Shown: positions 63,751 to 64,000 of the stretch, one piece after another | Position numbering within the stretch: the first letter of the stretch is position 1 | Layout of the letters: every line of letters starts with the position of its first letter | NCBI GenBank assembly: GCA_020723305.1 | Contig: DYJC01000008.1 | Coordinates: 124,001 to 188,000 of the forward strand | Direction: 5' to 3' | Source: Desulfosudis oleivorans | GTDB taxonomy: Bacteria > Desulfobacterota > Desulfobacteria > Desulfobacterales > SURF-7 | Length of the DNA: 64,000 bases | Position numbers and translations under genes: made by a program | Notes under the pieces: generated by a model | Told to the model about the DNA's origin: nothing | The model's input: only the letters and a program-made list of their open reading frames with translations | The model's database searches: none

Positions 63751-64000
63751 ATGAATGGTATTCGTGTTGCAAAGCTGAACGTGTTTCTGGGAACCGCTCT
63801 TGTATTTCTGATAACCGGGTGTACGTCTTTTAAAGAAAACATGATGGTCAATACCGCAAAGCTCATGGGGAAACATGGGAAAAAAGTTGTTAACCGCTAT
63901 CCGGATCCGGAGCAGATGAAAGCAGCCATGCCGGCCATGATCCTTCAATCCGACATGTTTCTGGAAATGGCCCCGAATGATCCGGAACTCTTGCTGTCTG
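63751..64000 (+). CDS. TatT-like lipoprotein (TRAP transporter-associated), partial
   Basis: The start has GGAGG upstream. The protein begins MNGIRVAKLNVFLGTALVFL and continues to lipobox ITGC, so it is a lipoprotein. KKVVNRYPDPEQMKAAMPAM...LEMAPNDPELLLS is the start of the TatT/TRAP-associated TPR lipoprotein family, where a 'DP...A.PA......L....P..P.LL' pattern recurs. It runs off the right end of the window, so domain content beyond 83 residues is unknown. Divergent from phaC across 161 bp. Confidence 0.72.
   Translation, partial: MNGIRVAKLNVFLGTALVFLITGCTSFKENMMVNTAKLMGKHGKKVVNRYPDPEQMKAAMPAMILQSDMFLEMAPNDPELLLS

Overview
The window looks like chromosome from a sulfate- or sulfite-reducing member of the Desulfobacterota (former Deltaproteobacteria). 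The best evidence is a complete dsrMKJOP operon (14.5-19.5 kb), supported by polyhydroxyalkanoate (PHA) genes, a tungsten-type aldehyde:ferredoxin oxidoreductase (AOR), a glycyl radical enzyme (GRE) and several radical SAM proteins. No rRNA, tRNA, CRISPR array or insertion sequence was recognised.

Layout. 0-13.6 kb is mostly ordinary: a Big-domain lipoprotein, a serS-thrC-TPR lipoprotein operon, 5-formyltetrahydrofolate cyclo-ligase, a K+ channel, pcm, a UPF0270 pair, an HD hydrolase, a DUF554 protein and sbcB. 13.8-19.6 kb is the dsr unit, from a near-consensus promoter through an RsbRD-N-like gene and dsrMKJOP to a terminator. 19.7-27.2 kb holds a CNNM/CBS protein, an HhH-GPD glycosylase and a four-gene operon of two periplasmic binding proteins and two histidine kinases. 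27.3-37.6 kb has two B12-type radical SAM proteins, a third radical SAM protein behind a GT32-like glycosyltransferase, a DHH-CBS protein, an EamA transporter and four copies of one short inverted-repeat element; one copy now encodes the C-terminus of a gene. 36.8-40.4 kb is a PHA granule locus (three small phasins, DUF3141 hydrolase). 40.7-42.6 kb is a TcmP/DUF5131 pair of unknown function. 43.5-46.4 kb is a TIGR02147 protein and a beta-propeller lipoprotein.

46.4-48.1 kb is a patch of gene fragments: the 5' end of a lipoprotein gene, a 30-bp phaC scrap, the 3' half of an antitoxin gene, the 3' half of a phaC gene, the 5' end of an aldehyde dehydrogenase gene and the 3' end of an unidentified gene. 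The phaC and antitoxin pieces match intact copies 15 kb away (60.2-63.6 kb). The phaC piece has a 688-bp tract identical to the intact gene between clearly diverged flanks, which suggests gene conversion.

The most interesting block is 48.1-60.0 kb: a leftward cluster of a GRE with a fused N-terminal SCP2-like domain, its activase, a D-aminoacylase-like amidohydrolase, an AOR, a MoaD/ThiS-like protein and, after a gap, a porin. A divergent PAS-AAA-Fis sigma-54 activator faces it. A strong -24/-12 promoter lies in front of the GRE, and four 11-bp tandem AACAT repeats lie in front of the activator. I infer an inducible anaerobic catabolic pathway in which the GRE generates an aldehyde that the AOR oxidises; the substrate is unknown. 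The right end has an orphan HigA-like antitoxin behind a decayed toxin, an HTH-Panacea antitoxin/RelE-ParE-like toxin pair, full-length phaC and the start of a TatT-like lipoprotein gene.
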